Part shown: one piece after another, positions 34,144-45,170 of the stretch | How the letters are laid out: every line of letters starts with the position of its first letter | Numbering within the stretch: the stretch's first letter is position 1 | From: Limonium bicolor | Taxonomy: Eukaryota > Streptophyta > Magnoliopsida > Caryophyllales > Plumbaginaceae | Assembly: GCA_023374045.1 (NCBI GenBank) | Contig: CM041777.1 | Span: 483,639,594-483,703,593, forward strand | Length of the DNA stretch: 64,000 bases | Reading direction: 5' to 3' | The notes under the pieces: generated by a model | Database searches by the model: none | The model's input: the letters and a program-made list of their open reading frames with translations, nothing else | What the model was told of the DNA's origin: nothing | Program-made: the position numbers and the translations under genes

Positions 34144-35907
34144 TGTGAGCCTCGATTTTAACCTATCCTATGTGGATTAACTTGATTGGGATCTAATCGG
34201 GTTTTAGGTCCACTTATAGCCTAAGATTAATAACTATGTCATATAACAATAATTATTAAAACCTAAGCTAGCTCACTGGAACCTATTACGAGTCGCCACC
34301 TAATTTTAACCTAGATCAAATTAGGAAAGGAGAGTTCGGGTTCGGGGGCTTGATATTCGACTTAATTAGGGTTCAATTACTTTCATTACCCTTCCTAGGT
34401 CGTTTTTCCTCTACTTGGTTCAATTACGGCTTTCTACAAAGTTGTTTTTAACCTAGGTGCGCGCTTCTGTTTTTTTTTTATTTTTTAACGTTTTTGACAG
34501 AAAATTAAAGTGGAAATTAAAATTACCTAAACTAGGGTTTCGGAGGCAGAATTAGGTCAAATTTTGTTTCCGTCCGTAGCCACGGACCTAATGTCCGAGG
34601 CCACGGACCCCAGTTAACCTATATGAAAATAAAAGTCGAATTAAACATAAAAAGAAAATTGTAAAGTCCGGGGCCACGGACAGGCTGTCCGTGGGCCCGG
34701 ACATTATTAGAAAACCTAAATTTTTAAAATTTAAAAATCCCGCCGCCGTCCGTGGGCGTCCGAGCTTACGGACAGGGAGTCCGGGACCCCGGACATGACG
34801 TCCGTGGGTGCGGACCGCCCTCGGACGGCGGTGTTGAGGCTGTTCCCGAAGGTGTTTTTGGCTCAAATTTTATGGGTGTGTAGCCTGAAGGATGTACAAG
34901 ACGTTAGTGATTGAAAGTTTTCAATTTGAATTCGAATTAAGCACGAAACTTAGCAAACAAGTTATTGGACAGAAGCTTAAACAAACAGCAATACAGAAGC
35001 GTAGAGGGGTTAGTTTGAGCCCAAATTTTGAGGCAAGACAGATAATACCGTGGAGAGTTAGGAAAGTGGGATTTCTACCTGTTTTACCTTCGGATTCACG
35101 GATTCTTCACACCGGGATTCGTCGAGTGCTCCGTTGATGGCAGACCCGAGAGGATTTCGAACCAAGCTTCTGGTTGTTGGTTGTTCTTGCTGTTCTTCAC
35201 GTTTTGGTGGTGTTTTTGTGGGTTTTGATGATTGATGATGTTGTGGGAGTTGAAAAATATGTTTTGGTGTTGATTTTGGTGAGATTTCGGTGTTTGATTG
35301 TGGCTCTGGAGTTCAAAAACGTGGAGAAAGAGAACGGCTGCCTTCTTTGAGAGTCTAGGGTTCTTGAGGTTATTATTTGATCATGGGATAAGGCTCCTTA
35401 TATAGGCTTCCTTAAAGATAGAAAAATCCGGTAAAAACCGAGATTTACCGACGTTTTAGCTCAAGGGCTTCCAAAAGGAATTTGATTATGAAATTTTACA
35501 CGTGGGTAAAGGATGATATTTCTGAATTTTCTAAAGTGGAATCGAATTTTTTGGATATTGGAATATTTTTAAATTCAATTTCTCGTCAGTTTCAGTCAGA
35601 AATTGCTAGAAAATTATTGGAAACTCGAAAAATCGAAATTCCAACGCCATTATGCCCAAAATGTCATCCTCTATCATGGGTTAAAATTTCAAAGAATTTT
35701 GAACTGATTTGACCCTTATTTGGAGGAGAGAGAAAGCCTATAGGGGGCTTAGGAGCCTTGAAAAATTACGAAAGTGCCCCTGGAGATGACTAAGCTGCCC
35801 CTGGTACTCTGAAATGTTCCGATCGAACTGGGAACCCTCGCTACTTGACCAAACTAGCCTATTAGTAGAGACTCTCTTCCGGGGGGGTTGAAATTTTGGG
35901 TATAACA
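34144..35907 (-). repeat. E5 LTR 2, shared middle LTR (1764 bp)
   Basis: It has the same termini as LTRs 1 and 3. It serves as the 3' LTR of the right unit and the 5' LTR of the left unit. At most substitution sites I could compare it matches LTR 1 (for example AAAATTACGAAAG and GATATTCGACTT), and at a few it matches LTR 3 (GTTTGATTGTGG). TATA box at about 35396-35405 (minus). Confidence 0.9.
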
Positions 35908-37496
35908 GATTGCCCCCCGTCAACTAGACTTTGTAATGGAAATGAGAAGGCTAGTTGATGCTTGAGTGATACCCCCAAAATTTTGGATCTTAAAAGACCC
36001 CACATGCAATTGAAGTCCGACAAGTTGTGTCGAGCTGTTCTAAGGCGCTGACTACCTATGAGTAAAGTGGAAGGGATGTCAAGCGATTCTAAGGCGTTGA
36101 CTACCTATGAGGATGTAGGGATGTCAAGCTATTCTAAGGCGTTGACTACCTATGAGGATGATACGATGTCAAGCTATTCTAAGGCGTTGACTACCTATAA
36201 TGACTGAAATGATGTCAAGCCATTCCAAGGCGTTGACTACCTAAAATGTGAAAATAAGATAATGTCAAGCGATTCTAAGGCGTTGACAACCTAACGAGTG
36301 AAAATTGGGTGGTATGCAAATGCGAGAATGCTGAAATGCTAGTGATGCTGATGATGCTGACGATGCTGATGATGCTGATGATGCTCGGATGCTTCTGGGG
36401 ACCGAAACCCGTTCCAATGCTCCTGGTTGGTATACTATGGGGACTTATTGCCTCTGCCCACCAACTGGGGTGCTGGGATAACTTCTAGATTACCAAGGGG
36501 ACTTATTGCCACTGCCCACTAGTTGTTTCTCCCAAGAAGTTGACATGAAGATGGGGACTTATTGCCTCTGCCCCGCCAACTTAGATCACGCTCTGTCTCG
36601 TACTTGTCTCGCACTGAAGATGATACTAGGTCTCGTACTGGTCTCGCACTGGATGATGACGATAGGTCTCGCACTGATGAAGATGATAGGTCTCGCACTG
36701 ATGAAGATGATGGGTCTCGCACTGACGAAATTGATGGTCTCGCACTGATGAAGATGCTTGGTCTCGCACTGAAGTCTCGTACTAAATGGATGAAGAAAAA
36801 GCTGGATTCCGCACTGATTCTGGGTCGCGCACTGAATGAAGATGTCTTGTACTAAAGTCTTGAAAATGATGGGTCTCGCACTGATGAAGATGGTAGGTCT
36901 CGCACTGAAGGAAAAGATGGGTCTCGCACTGAATGAAGATGCTAGGTCTCGTACTGAATGAGGAAACTGCAGGGCCTCGCACTGTTTTGGGTCTCGAACT
37001 AAAAATGAGTTAGGAAGATAATGGTCTCGTGCAAATGATGAGAACTGATTACTGGAGTGCCAAACATGGCAATGATGATAAGATGTATGCAATCAAGATA
37101 TATGAAAGATACTCGTTCAAAACAGGAAACTGTTGGAAAAGGTGCCGAACTTGGCAATGCTTGAGAAAAACCCTGCTGAAAAAGGAAAGTGAAATGATCA
37201 TTTCCTGACTAAAAATTTCAAATCTGCAATTTGCTTCTTGAAAAATGAACATGCCATTGGTGGAAGTGTGTGGTGTTTGTTGTGGTGCTGAAGGCTTTTG
37301 CCGGTGTTCAGGATTTGTGACAGACCTGGGATTGGGTTGTGATTTTGGATGGAGGTCAGGGTTATGACGGGCCTGATGTTTTTGTGGAGGTAAGGCCAAT
37401 GACGGGTTTGAGAGTGTGTGTGTGGTGGTAAGGGCTTATGTGTGCCTGTGGTGGGATGGTGGTGCTCGAGCTTTGGGTTTTAATTGGTGCTGACAT

Positions 37497-37599
37497 GGCA
37501 ATTGTTGGAACCAACAATTGCCCCCAGTATTTTTTCCTTAGGACAATCTGAGCTAGAGTTCATGGCAATCGATCGGGACGATCGATTGCCCCCAGTATT
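37497..37599 (-). other. Two perfect hairpins with polypurine-like motifs (E5 copy 2)
   Basis: Same sequences as in copy 1: stems at 37497-37522 and 37564-37590, each continuing into CCCCAGTATTTT. Both stems are unchanged between the copies. Confidence 0.85.
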
Positions 37600-39064
37600 T
37601 TCTTTGATTAAACATGCGAACAAGTCTCACCCTCACAGGGTCGAGGCTTATGCTTTGATGTGGTGCTCCCTAACCTACACTCGATGTGGTCGGTGTTTGC
37701 ACTCATTTCTCGCTCATGGTCATAACTTCTAAACCATTGAATTCGATATTTGATGGATTTACGCATTTGATCTGTTACTTTCACGTGATTGGACACACAA
37801 CTATCAAGTCGGAAGTCTTTAAAGCTTATAACGTGGCCATAGGGTGTGATGAAAGACGACGGGATCATGGAGGGATATTTGAGGTATGTGGAGCTTAAAT
37901 GGGTGACCAAAGCTGCAACTTGCGTCTTCTCTCAGATTCATCTTCCTTGTCTTGAAGTCGTCTAACTGCTTCATGTTGACGTTGTTTTTGAGCTTCTGGA
38001 CCTGGACTTTTGGAGTTGTCCTTTACACCATTTCTTTTTTTTGTCATTTGGACTTCTTCGAGGCACTTCGGGTTCGCCTTTTTGTTTTATCCTTTCTTGA
38101 CTTTGCCTTTGGGGTTCTTGTGTTTCCCGGTTTTGGGCTTCGAGAGCTGTTTTGATGTGAGCTCTTTTGATCCTGTGTCACTCTGGGACCATTTACGGAT
38201 CACTTCGTCATGCTGATAGCGGCATTGCTTCTTCGGACTGATGATAATGTTATCCGAGAGTCGGGCTCCTTGCTTCCTTTGGTCACCGGGTCGGGCATTC
38301 ATCATTGGCTGGGTTATTTTGTGGTGTTCATATTATCGAAAAGGGATATATGAAAGGCTCAGCGGGGGTGCCTAGGGTTTAATGTCAGGGTTCACAAGTT
38401 TTTTGGCTATGTGGTGCTGTACCTAGGTGCTTCGTCATTCCTGATAGTTGTGTATCCGCTCTTTGTTACTTTTCGCAGATCTAAGAGTAAATTTACAAAT
38501 TATCTCCTTCGGTCAGAGTTATGCCATTTATCTCACCTTTGAATGTGGTCTTACCAGAGTCGTGTAAAAATGACACGCTCGTTCACTCATGGTTTTCCCA
38601 CTCAAGACACTCTCGTGAGATTTTCACTTGGAAACTCGTTCGCACATTTAAACAAAAGATAAAAGACGACGAACTTAAACTTAGATTGCCCCCAGTATTG
38701 ATTTGGGGTTTGTGACAACAATTCGATAGATGTGGACTTTGAACCTCTTTGTGGGTTGTTTGGATATTATAGGGTGAGTTGTGGTGTTTGGTTAGGCATG
38801 TTCAAATTTTTAGAAACAAGAGACAAGCCGTTCCATTGCATAGTCAGAAAATGATTGCTTCGTGATCCTTTTCCTTAAAAAACTATTTTGTTTTCCTTCT
38901 TTTTTCGATGAATGAAAAATGGTTTGTACAGGAGTTGTGAAAATGGAACTATGATTTTATTTATGAATCATGAAAGAAACGTAAAGATTACAATCAGAGG
39001 TGACTGAAAACTAACTAATAAGCTACTAGGAAAATTTGAAGATGCAAGAAAACGATCTGCACAC

Positions 39065-40324
39065 TTAGAAAAATTGGACTCCTTGCTCGAGGAGGTCTTG
39101 AATCTTGTGCTTCAATGCTCGGCAATTGTCAGCATAATGGCCAGGCAACTGATGGTAGTGGCAGAATTGATTAAGATGCCTCCCCAAATGAGTGGTTCCT
39201 GGCCGAGGGGCCAGGGGCTGTAGCAGGTTTCTCTTCTGAAGCTCTTCAAACGCCTGACTTGGTGCTCGGCCAATGTTGGTGAATTCCCTTTGCGATGAGT
39301 CTCGGCGTGGTAAGGGTACTGTCCTAAGGTTTTGATGCGGAGATCTAGGTCGTTGAACCATATTCACTTCTGGGAAACTGCTTTGAGCGCAAGCTACTGT
39401 CTGAAGATAAGCCTTTTCTGGTCCTGGCTTAGATAATTTGGAGCCACTGCCGGAGTTTCTTGAGCACTCGAGCTCCAAACCTTCCTTATGAATCCTTTCC
39501 TCTAGAATACCGACTTGTCCCATCAACATGTCCAAACTCGGAAAGTACATAAATTTTAGCTCATGGTTGTGTTGTTTTCGCATGTTCTCAATTATCATGC
39601 GGATTTGCTCCTGCTCGTCCATTCTGGTAGGCATGGCTGCAGCCTTTCTCCTCCAACGCTTGATGAAGTCAGACATGGACTCACCGTCTTTCTGTCGAGT
39701 TCCTGCCAGATCGATTCTGGTGACCTCGAGGTTCTTAGCATACTCGAAATGATTTAGGAAAGCCTCGCAAACCTCCTCGTAGGTTTTGGTATTCATCTTC
39801 TGAGTGAGATACCAACGCTGAGGAGTCTCGTCTAGATAGCGTGCGAAAACTTTGGCTTTTTGCATATCGTTGAGCCCCAAGATGGACATTTCTCGGTCGA
39901 ACATAGCCAAGTGAATCTGTGGATCCGAGGAACCCTTGTACAAAGCGAGTGCAGGCAGCTTCAGCTTTAGGGGAAGATCAACTTCGGGATACGACGCCGT
40001 GGAGAAATAATCGAAGCCAGCTGGTTTGTTGGTTTTCTCTATGCGCTCAATCCTTTTCAAAACCCTTTTGACCTCTGCAGCTAGCTGGTTGTCAGGAACA
40101 TCCTTCCCCATACGTGTTTGAGGATCTTGGGCCCTAACAGAGTCAATCTCGATGTAACTACGATTAAGATTTTCATCCACAAGCTTTTCCAGAGTGTGCT
40201 GATTTGTCTCCTGGAGATTAGCCTTACTCCTCAGTTCCTCGACAATGGACTCCAAGACCTTGTACCCTTGCAGCACAGCGGCCAACTGGGCCTCGGTGTT
40301 GATCGGATTTCCTCCTTCTGCCAT
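39065..40324 (-). CDS. Gag protein of the gag-only element E5
   Basis: The 419-residue frame has an ATG at 40324 about 1.2 kb after the PBS. Residues 1-60 look helical (LQGYKVLESIVEELRSKANL). The central part, about 115-270, matches plant retrotransposon Gag: FARYLDETPQRWYLTQKM, YEEVCEAFLNHFEYAKNLE, SMSDFIKRWRRKAA. The C-terminus has one zinc knuckle of C-x2-H-x4-H-x4-C form (CHYHQLPGHYADNC, residues 388-401), a variant I associate with Tat/Ogre-type Gag. Gag would form the cytoplasmic particle that packages element RNA. No protease or RT follows; the frame closes after VQFF. The product could package its own RNA but needs enzymes in trans. Confidence 0.9.
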   Translation of the reverse strand: MAEGGNPINTEAQLAAVLQGYKVLESIVEELRSKANLQETNQHTLEKLVDENLNRSYIEIDSVRAQDPQTRMGKDVPDNQLAAEVKRVLKRIERIEKTNKPAGFDYFSTASYPEVDLPLKLKLPALALYKGSSDPQIHLAMFDREMSILGLNDMQKAKVFARYLDETPQRWYLTQKMNTKTYEEVCEAFLNHFEYAKNLEVTRIDLAGTRQKDGESMSDFIKRWRRKAAAMPTRMDEQEQIRMIIENMRKQHNHELKFMYFPSLDMLMGQVGILEERIHKEGLELECSRNSGSGSKLSKPGPEKAYLQTVACAQSSFPEVNMVQRPRSPHQNLRTVPLPRRDSSQREFTNIGRAPSQAFEELQKRNLLQPLAPRPGTTHLGRHLNQFCHYHQLPGHYADNCRALKHKIQDLLEQGVQFF

Positions 40325-40439
40325 ATCTGGATTCGGGCTTGCCTGTTTCCAAGAAGTCCATTATTAGCTAACAAGAGGAAGTGGGTTGAAAGACACTAAG
40401 GTGATAATGACACTTCACAAGGTAGATCGAAACAGGCTT

Positions 40440-41400
40440 AGGCTGAAAGCAAGTGGGCCAAGATACCCAGAAAATGAGGTGCTTGGGCTGAAGTATCTCT
40501 CAGGCTATGAACTGGAATTTGGACTGAAATGTAAACAGATGGCTTTGATTGGGCCTGAGAGGTGACACCTAGATCTAGGGTTTTGGGCCAGGGCCCGAAT
40601 AAGAAGTCTGCCTAGATTAGAATGAGCCCTTGGGCCGGAATGTGTTTGGGCCTAGAGCAAAGCACATGGGCTGGAGTGGTCCCTAAATCACAAATGAGCC
40701 TAACTTTCTTTGGGCCAGAGAAGATGGTTGCTAAACCGAAAAAGATTTTATTTTCAGGCCTTGTGAGTTATTTCAAGTTCATGTGGATTTTCTTTTTTGG
40801 GCCTAGAACTAATTGGATAATTCAAATTGGGCCAGAAGAGAAATCACCTAAGTCTAAGCTTTTGGGCTGAAGCCCAAACGACTCACATATTAAACCAAAC
40901 AGGACCTCTGGGCCGCAAACAAGTAGAGCCGCCAATTCGGGTTGGGCTAGGTTAATGTAGGAGAAGTTCCTATCAACCTCTAGGCTAGGTAATGGACCGA
41001 TCATACAACAAACAGGCTCACACAAATTCAACATGTCCTCACTAGATGTTTAAATTCTACCGGGTATGGATCGATCCGGAGAGGTGCTTGGGGCTTGGGC
41101 CCAGGTCACCACAAAGGAATAGGGCTTGCACGCTATTCTCTTTGGGCTTCCCCACTTTTTTCACATCACCTGAAGGTGTGCGTCTACGGCCGGGTCTTTG
41201 ACTGACCAACAATGGGCTTGGTAAGGACACTGCCAGGAAAACGCTTGGGGCTAAGGCCCAGGTATTAAGGGGATGTGGTTAGACGACATCCTCCTCTTTT
41301 TCCCCGCTTATTCACATCACCTAAAAGGTGTGAGTCCCTGACAGGGGACCCTAGATGGGTCCCGGGGTGAAACTGCTTTGTGTGGGCCCTCGCTCTCATA
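40440..41400 (-). promoter_or_regulatory. TGGGCY cluster in the E5 leader, copy 2
   Basis: Same cluster as in copy 1, with one site differing (TTTTGGGCC here, TTTGGGTCC there). It lies between PBS and gag start and downstream of the LTR 3 TATA box, so it is also part of the RNA leader. Confidence 0.45.
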
Positions 41401-41528
41401 TGATGCAGGGGTGCAAAAATTTAAAGTGCTCACGAAAGTAAACAAACAAAGTAATAAAGCCATAAATAAACAATTTTTCGAGTTAAGCCCTCTTTCTTAA
41501 AATTAAACAGGTTAAAGTTAAGAATTCA

Positions 41529-41546
41529 TCCCCAGCAGAGTCGCCA
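41529..41546 (-). other. Primer binding site, E5 copy 2
   Basis: TGGCGACTCTGCTGGGGA on the minus strand, three bases from LTR 3. This is the PBS of the unit that LTR 3 would transcribe. Confidence 0.75.
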
Positions 41547-41549
41547 GTC

Positions 41550-43326
41550 TGTGAGCCTCGATTTTAAACCCTATCCTATGTGGATAACTTGATTGGGATC
41601 TAATCGGGTTTTAGGTCCACTTATAGCCTAAGATTAATAACTATGTCATATAACAATAATTATTAAAACCTAAGCTAGCCCACTGGAACCTATTACGAGT
41701 CGCCACCTAATTTTAACCTAGATCAAATTAGGAAAGGAGAGTTCGGGTTCGGGGGCTTGATATTCTACTTAATTAGGGTTCAATTACTTTCATTACCCTT
41801 CCTAGGTCGTTTTTCCTCTACTTGGTTCAATTACGGCTTTCTACAAAGTTGTTTTTAACCTAGGTGCGCGCTTCTGTTTTTATTTTTTATTTTTTTAACG
41901 TTTTTTGACAGAAAATTAAAGTGGAAATTAAAATTACCTAAACTAGGGTTTCGGAGGCAGAATTAGGTCAAATTTTGTTTCCGTCCGTAGCCACGGACCT
42001 AATGTCCGAGGCCACGGACCCCAGTTAACCTATATGAAAATAAAAGTCGAATTAAACATAAAACAGAAAATTGTAAAGTCCGGGGCCACGGACAGCCTGT
42101 CCGTGGGCCCGGACATTATTAGAAAACCTAAATTTTTAAAAATTTAAAAATCCCGCCGCCGTCCGTGGGCGTCCGAGCTTACGGACAGGGAGTCCGGGAC
42201 CCCGGACATGACGTCCGTGGGTGCGGACCGCCCTCGGACGGCGGTGTTGAGGCTGTTCCCGAAGGTGTTTTTGGCTCAAATTTTATGGGTGTGTAGCCTG
42301 AAGGATGTACAAGACGTTAGTGATTGAAAGTTTTCAATTTGAATTCGAATTAAGCACGAAACTTAGCAAACAAATTATTGGACAGAAGCTTAAACAAACA
42401 GCAATACAGAAGCGTAGAGGGGTTAGTTTGAGCCAAAATTTTGAGGCAAGACAGATAATACCGTGGAGAGTTAGGAAAGTGGGATTTCTACCTGTTTTAC
42501 CTTCGGATTCACGGTGATTCTTCACACCGGGATTCGTCGAGTGCTCCGTTGATGGCAGACCCGAGAGGATTTCGAACCAAGCTTCTGGTTGTTGGTTGTT
42601 CTTGCTGTTCTTCACGTTTTGGTGGTGTTTTTGTGGAGTTTTGATGATTGATGATGTTGTGGGAGATGAAAAATATGTTTTGGTGTTGATTTTGGTGAGA
42701 TTTCGGTGTTTGATTGTGGCTTTGGAGTTCAAAAACGTGGAGAAAGAGAGACGGCTGCCTTCTTTGAGAGTCTAGGGTTCCTGAGGTTATTATTTGATCA
42801 TGGGATAAGGCTCCTTATATAGGCTTCCTTAAAGATAGAAAAATTCGGTAAAAACCGAGATTTACCGACGTTTTAGCTCAAGGGCTTCCAAAAGGAATTT
42901 GATTATGAAATTTTACACGTGGGTAAAGGATGATATTTCTGAATTTTCTAAAGTGGAATCGATTTTTTTGGATATTGGAATATTTTTAAATTCAATTTCT
43001 CGTCAGTTTCAGTCAGAAATTGCTAGAAAATTATTGGAAACTCGAAAAATCGAATTCAACCAACGCCATTATGCCCAAAATGTCATCCTCTATCATGGGT
43101 TAAAATTTCAAAGAATTTTGAACTGATTTGACCCTTATTTGGAGGAGAGAGAAAGCCTAGAGGGGGCTTAGGAGCCTTGAAAAATTATTTAAGTGCCCCT
43201 GGAGATGACTAAGCTGCCCCTGGTACTCTGAAATGTTCCGATCGAACTGGGAACCCTCGCTACTTGACCAAACTAGCCTATTAGTAGAGACTCTCTTCCG
43301 GGGGGGTTGAAATTTTGGGTATAACA
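41550..43326 (-). repeat. E5 LTR 3, the 5' LTR of the array (1777 bp)
   Basis: It is the promoter-bearing end for leftward transcription, with a TATA box at about 42813-42822. It carries private differences from LTRs 1 and 2 (AAAATTATTTAAG, GACAGCCTGTCC, GATATTCTACTT). The GC-rich inverted arms lie downstream of the TATA box, so they would be in the RNA leader. Confidence 0.9.
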
Positions 43327-43331
43327 ACAGG

Positions 43332-44554
43332 TAGAGGAACTTTAACACAATACAGGTACATAATAATGTACCGTGGCAGCAGTGAAACAACTATAGGATC
43401 ACAAATCCGGAAAACTAGAAGGATCGAGCCTTGGAAAGGCCTGACGGCCTGACCATTGTATTAAGAACATACCAGTCAGCGGGAAGCTAGACTTGGTCAA
43501 GACCTCAAGCATGGCTATGCCATGAGAGACATCTTTTAACACCAAACCATAATTTTAAAACCCAAATTTTCTTTCAAAACCACAAACCTTTTTTCTAAAC
43601 CTTGGATTTTTAAACAAAACCAACAATATTACGGTGAGTATCATAGAATGATACAAGAGGAGTTAACAATAGAATACTTCACCTAGGCGTGTGACGAGCG
43701 CTACGAGTGTACCCAATTACGGGATGTGGGACGACCGCACTCCGAAGGAGCTTGCGGGCCTGACAGATAGTTAGGTAAGTGGTAACGTATCAACACGGTA
43801 CCCCACATATGTATACATGTAGTGTACGAAACACGGGAAGTAGTCAACTCCGTTCTACGGACCATGAGTAAGTTTAAACCAGAACAACTGGAACTCCAGA
43901 CGACCAAGGAGAAGGAACTCAACTAAGGAGTAAGCAAGAAGAACTCAAAGAATCCATCTGAGGATACGGAATAAGAATTAGACGTGCAAAAAGCACAGAC
44001 TAATAAGCATAGACATTGGATATGTCTCAAAGACATCAGGAAAACACATGACAGCTGGGAAGTATACCCATCCTGAACACCGTAAGGCAAATGCCTAATG
44101 TGAACATCACAATGTTCAATGAACGGGACGAGAATCCCAAGAACAATTGCCAAAACTACCAAGGAGCGTAATCCATCACTAGAGAGGATTGTTTTTTTTA
44201 AACCTGGTCTAAACACTAGGAGAGGGTATAAACAGTCTACCCAAGGACGGGAGACGTCATAACCCAAAGGGGATAACACAAATACAATACCACAGGGTAG
44301 TATGGAGGACACATATATCATAAACATTAGCCGGATGTAACGACATAACTAACAGCACTCAGGAGCAATCCTTGAAGGGTGTCTGAGATAACAACAATTG
44401 AACAAGCGTCACGATAAGAGCACATGAGCTAGAACGAATATTCGGTTAGGATACCGAAGGGATTTCATTTAACAGGAAATACCCTAAATTACCAGAAGGC
44501 CCAAATTTGCACCAGATTGCCTAAAGGGTCTCCTATGAACGGAAGCGTGATGTC
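43332..44554 (+). other. E4 internal region, second part (non-coding)
   Basis: It continues E4 after the ACAGG duplication. Blocks match E1: GGCCTGACGGCCTGACCAT near 43439-43458, the GTGTGACG...GGGACGACCGCAC region near 43690, and CACCGTAAGGCAAATGCC near 44078. A 134-codon antisense frame (43923-44327) has no family resemblance and is not conserved as a frame in E1. Confidence 0.7.
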
Positions 44555-44559
44555 ACGAC
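44555..44559 (+). other. Left target duplication of E6 (ACGAC)
   Basis: ACGAC occurs here and at 52654-52658, directly outside the two E6 LTRs. Confidence 0.9.
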
Positions 44560-45150
44560 TGAAGAGGGCAAAAATATGACGAGACTGAAGAGCCAAGACG
44601 GTCCAAACCTTAGATCCCGGCTCAGGCCCCAGACCCCCTTCAGGACCCTGCTCAGGCTCCAATCTGGACACCAAGCGTCAATCCGGATCCCGCAACAGTA
44701 CTAAGTCCGGGCACTAGACCTCATGACTAGGTCCAGGATCCCGCACCTGGCACTCTACGTCCGGGCGCCACATCCTGCGTCTCGTATTCTGCATCCGGGC
44801 ATCGCACCCCGTACCCCAAACTTTTAGACCGGAAGGCTTTACAAGGAGGAAAGTGTCAAAGTTAGGAAGGCAGCTCCTATAAAGCAATGCTACATGTTCA
44901 AGGGTTTAGAGATAGACTTCACCCTAGAAAGTCTATAAATAGAGATGGGGGGCTCACTTGTAGGGGGACACAATATTAGAAGAGAGAGAAAACATTAGAA
45001 AGCTCTCTAAACTTGTAATACCAAAAGAAAGAATAAAGATATTGTCTAGAAGTGGACGTAGGCCGGATCATTGGCCGAACCACTATATTTCTTGGTGTTT
45101 GGTTTATAGTCTCTCGATGTTAACGTGTAGAACCAAATTATACATTTTCA
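44560..45150 (+). repeat. E6 5' LTR (591 bp)
   Basis: It has a GC-rich first half with CCGGGC repeats (44690-44820), then TATAAATA (44934-44941), and AATAAA (45032-45037) as poly(A) signal, about 95 bp apart. This gives U3 of about 400 bp and a short R/U5. It ends TACATTTTCA. Confidence 0.92.
44934..44941 (+). promoter_or_regulatory. TATA box of the E6 5' LTR
   Basis: TATAAATA in GTCTATAAATAGAG is a consensus plant TATA box. The right LTR has the same site at 52437-52444. Confidence 0.75.
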
Positions 45151-45152
45151 TT

Positions 45153-45170
45153 TGGCGCCGTCTGTGGGAA
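45153..45170 (+). other. Primer binding site of E6
   Basis: TGGCGCCGTCTGTGGGAA starts two bases after the 5' LTR. The TGGCGCCG type occurs in Athila/Tat-like plant gypsy elements and fits an Asp-type tRNA 3' end (from memory). It places E6 with gypsy rather than copia relatives. Confidence 0.75.

Larger units (their letters stand above)
35908..41549 (-). mobile_element. E5 interior, copy 2
   Basis: It is nearly identical to copy 1 and has the same order: PBS (41529-41546), RGCCCA-rich leader, intact gag (39065-40324), then a long 3' region with arrays and hairpins. It is 31 bp shorter than copy 1, mainly because of the shorter GATGCT run. Most other differences I saw are one-base indels. Confidence 0.88.
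26709..43326 (-). mobile_element. E5: tandem gag-only LTR retrotransposon (three LTRs, two interiors)
   Basis: The array reads LTR (26709-28470), interior (28471-34143), LTR (34144-35907), interior (35908-41549), LTR (41550-43326). Only the outermost ends carry ACAGG duplications, so it behaves as one insertion later expanded, most simply by unequal recombination between LTRs. Orientation is minus: the PBS sits at the right of each interior, Gag reads leftward and a purine tract abuts the left LTR. Each interior encodes Gag only. The PBS and Gag type point to the Tat/Ogre side of Ty3/gypsy; the element is non-autonomous. Confidence 0.93.
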
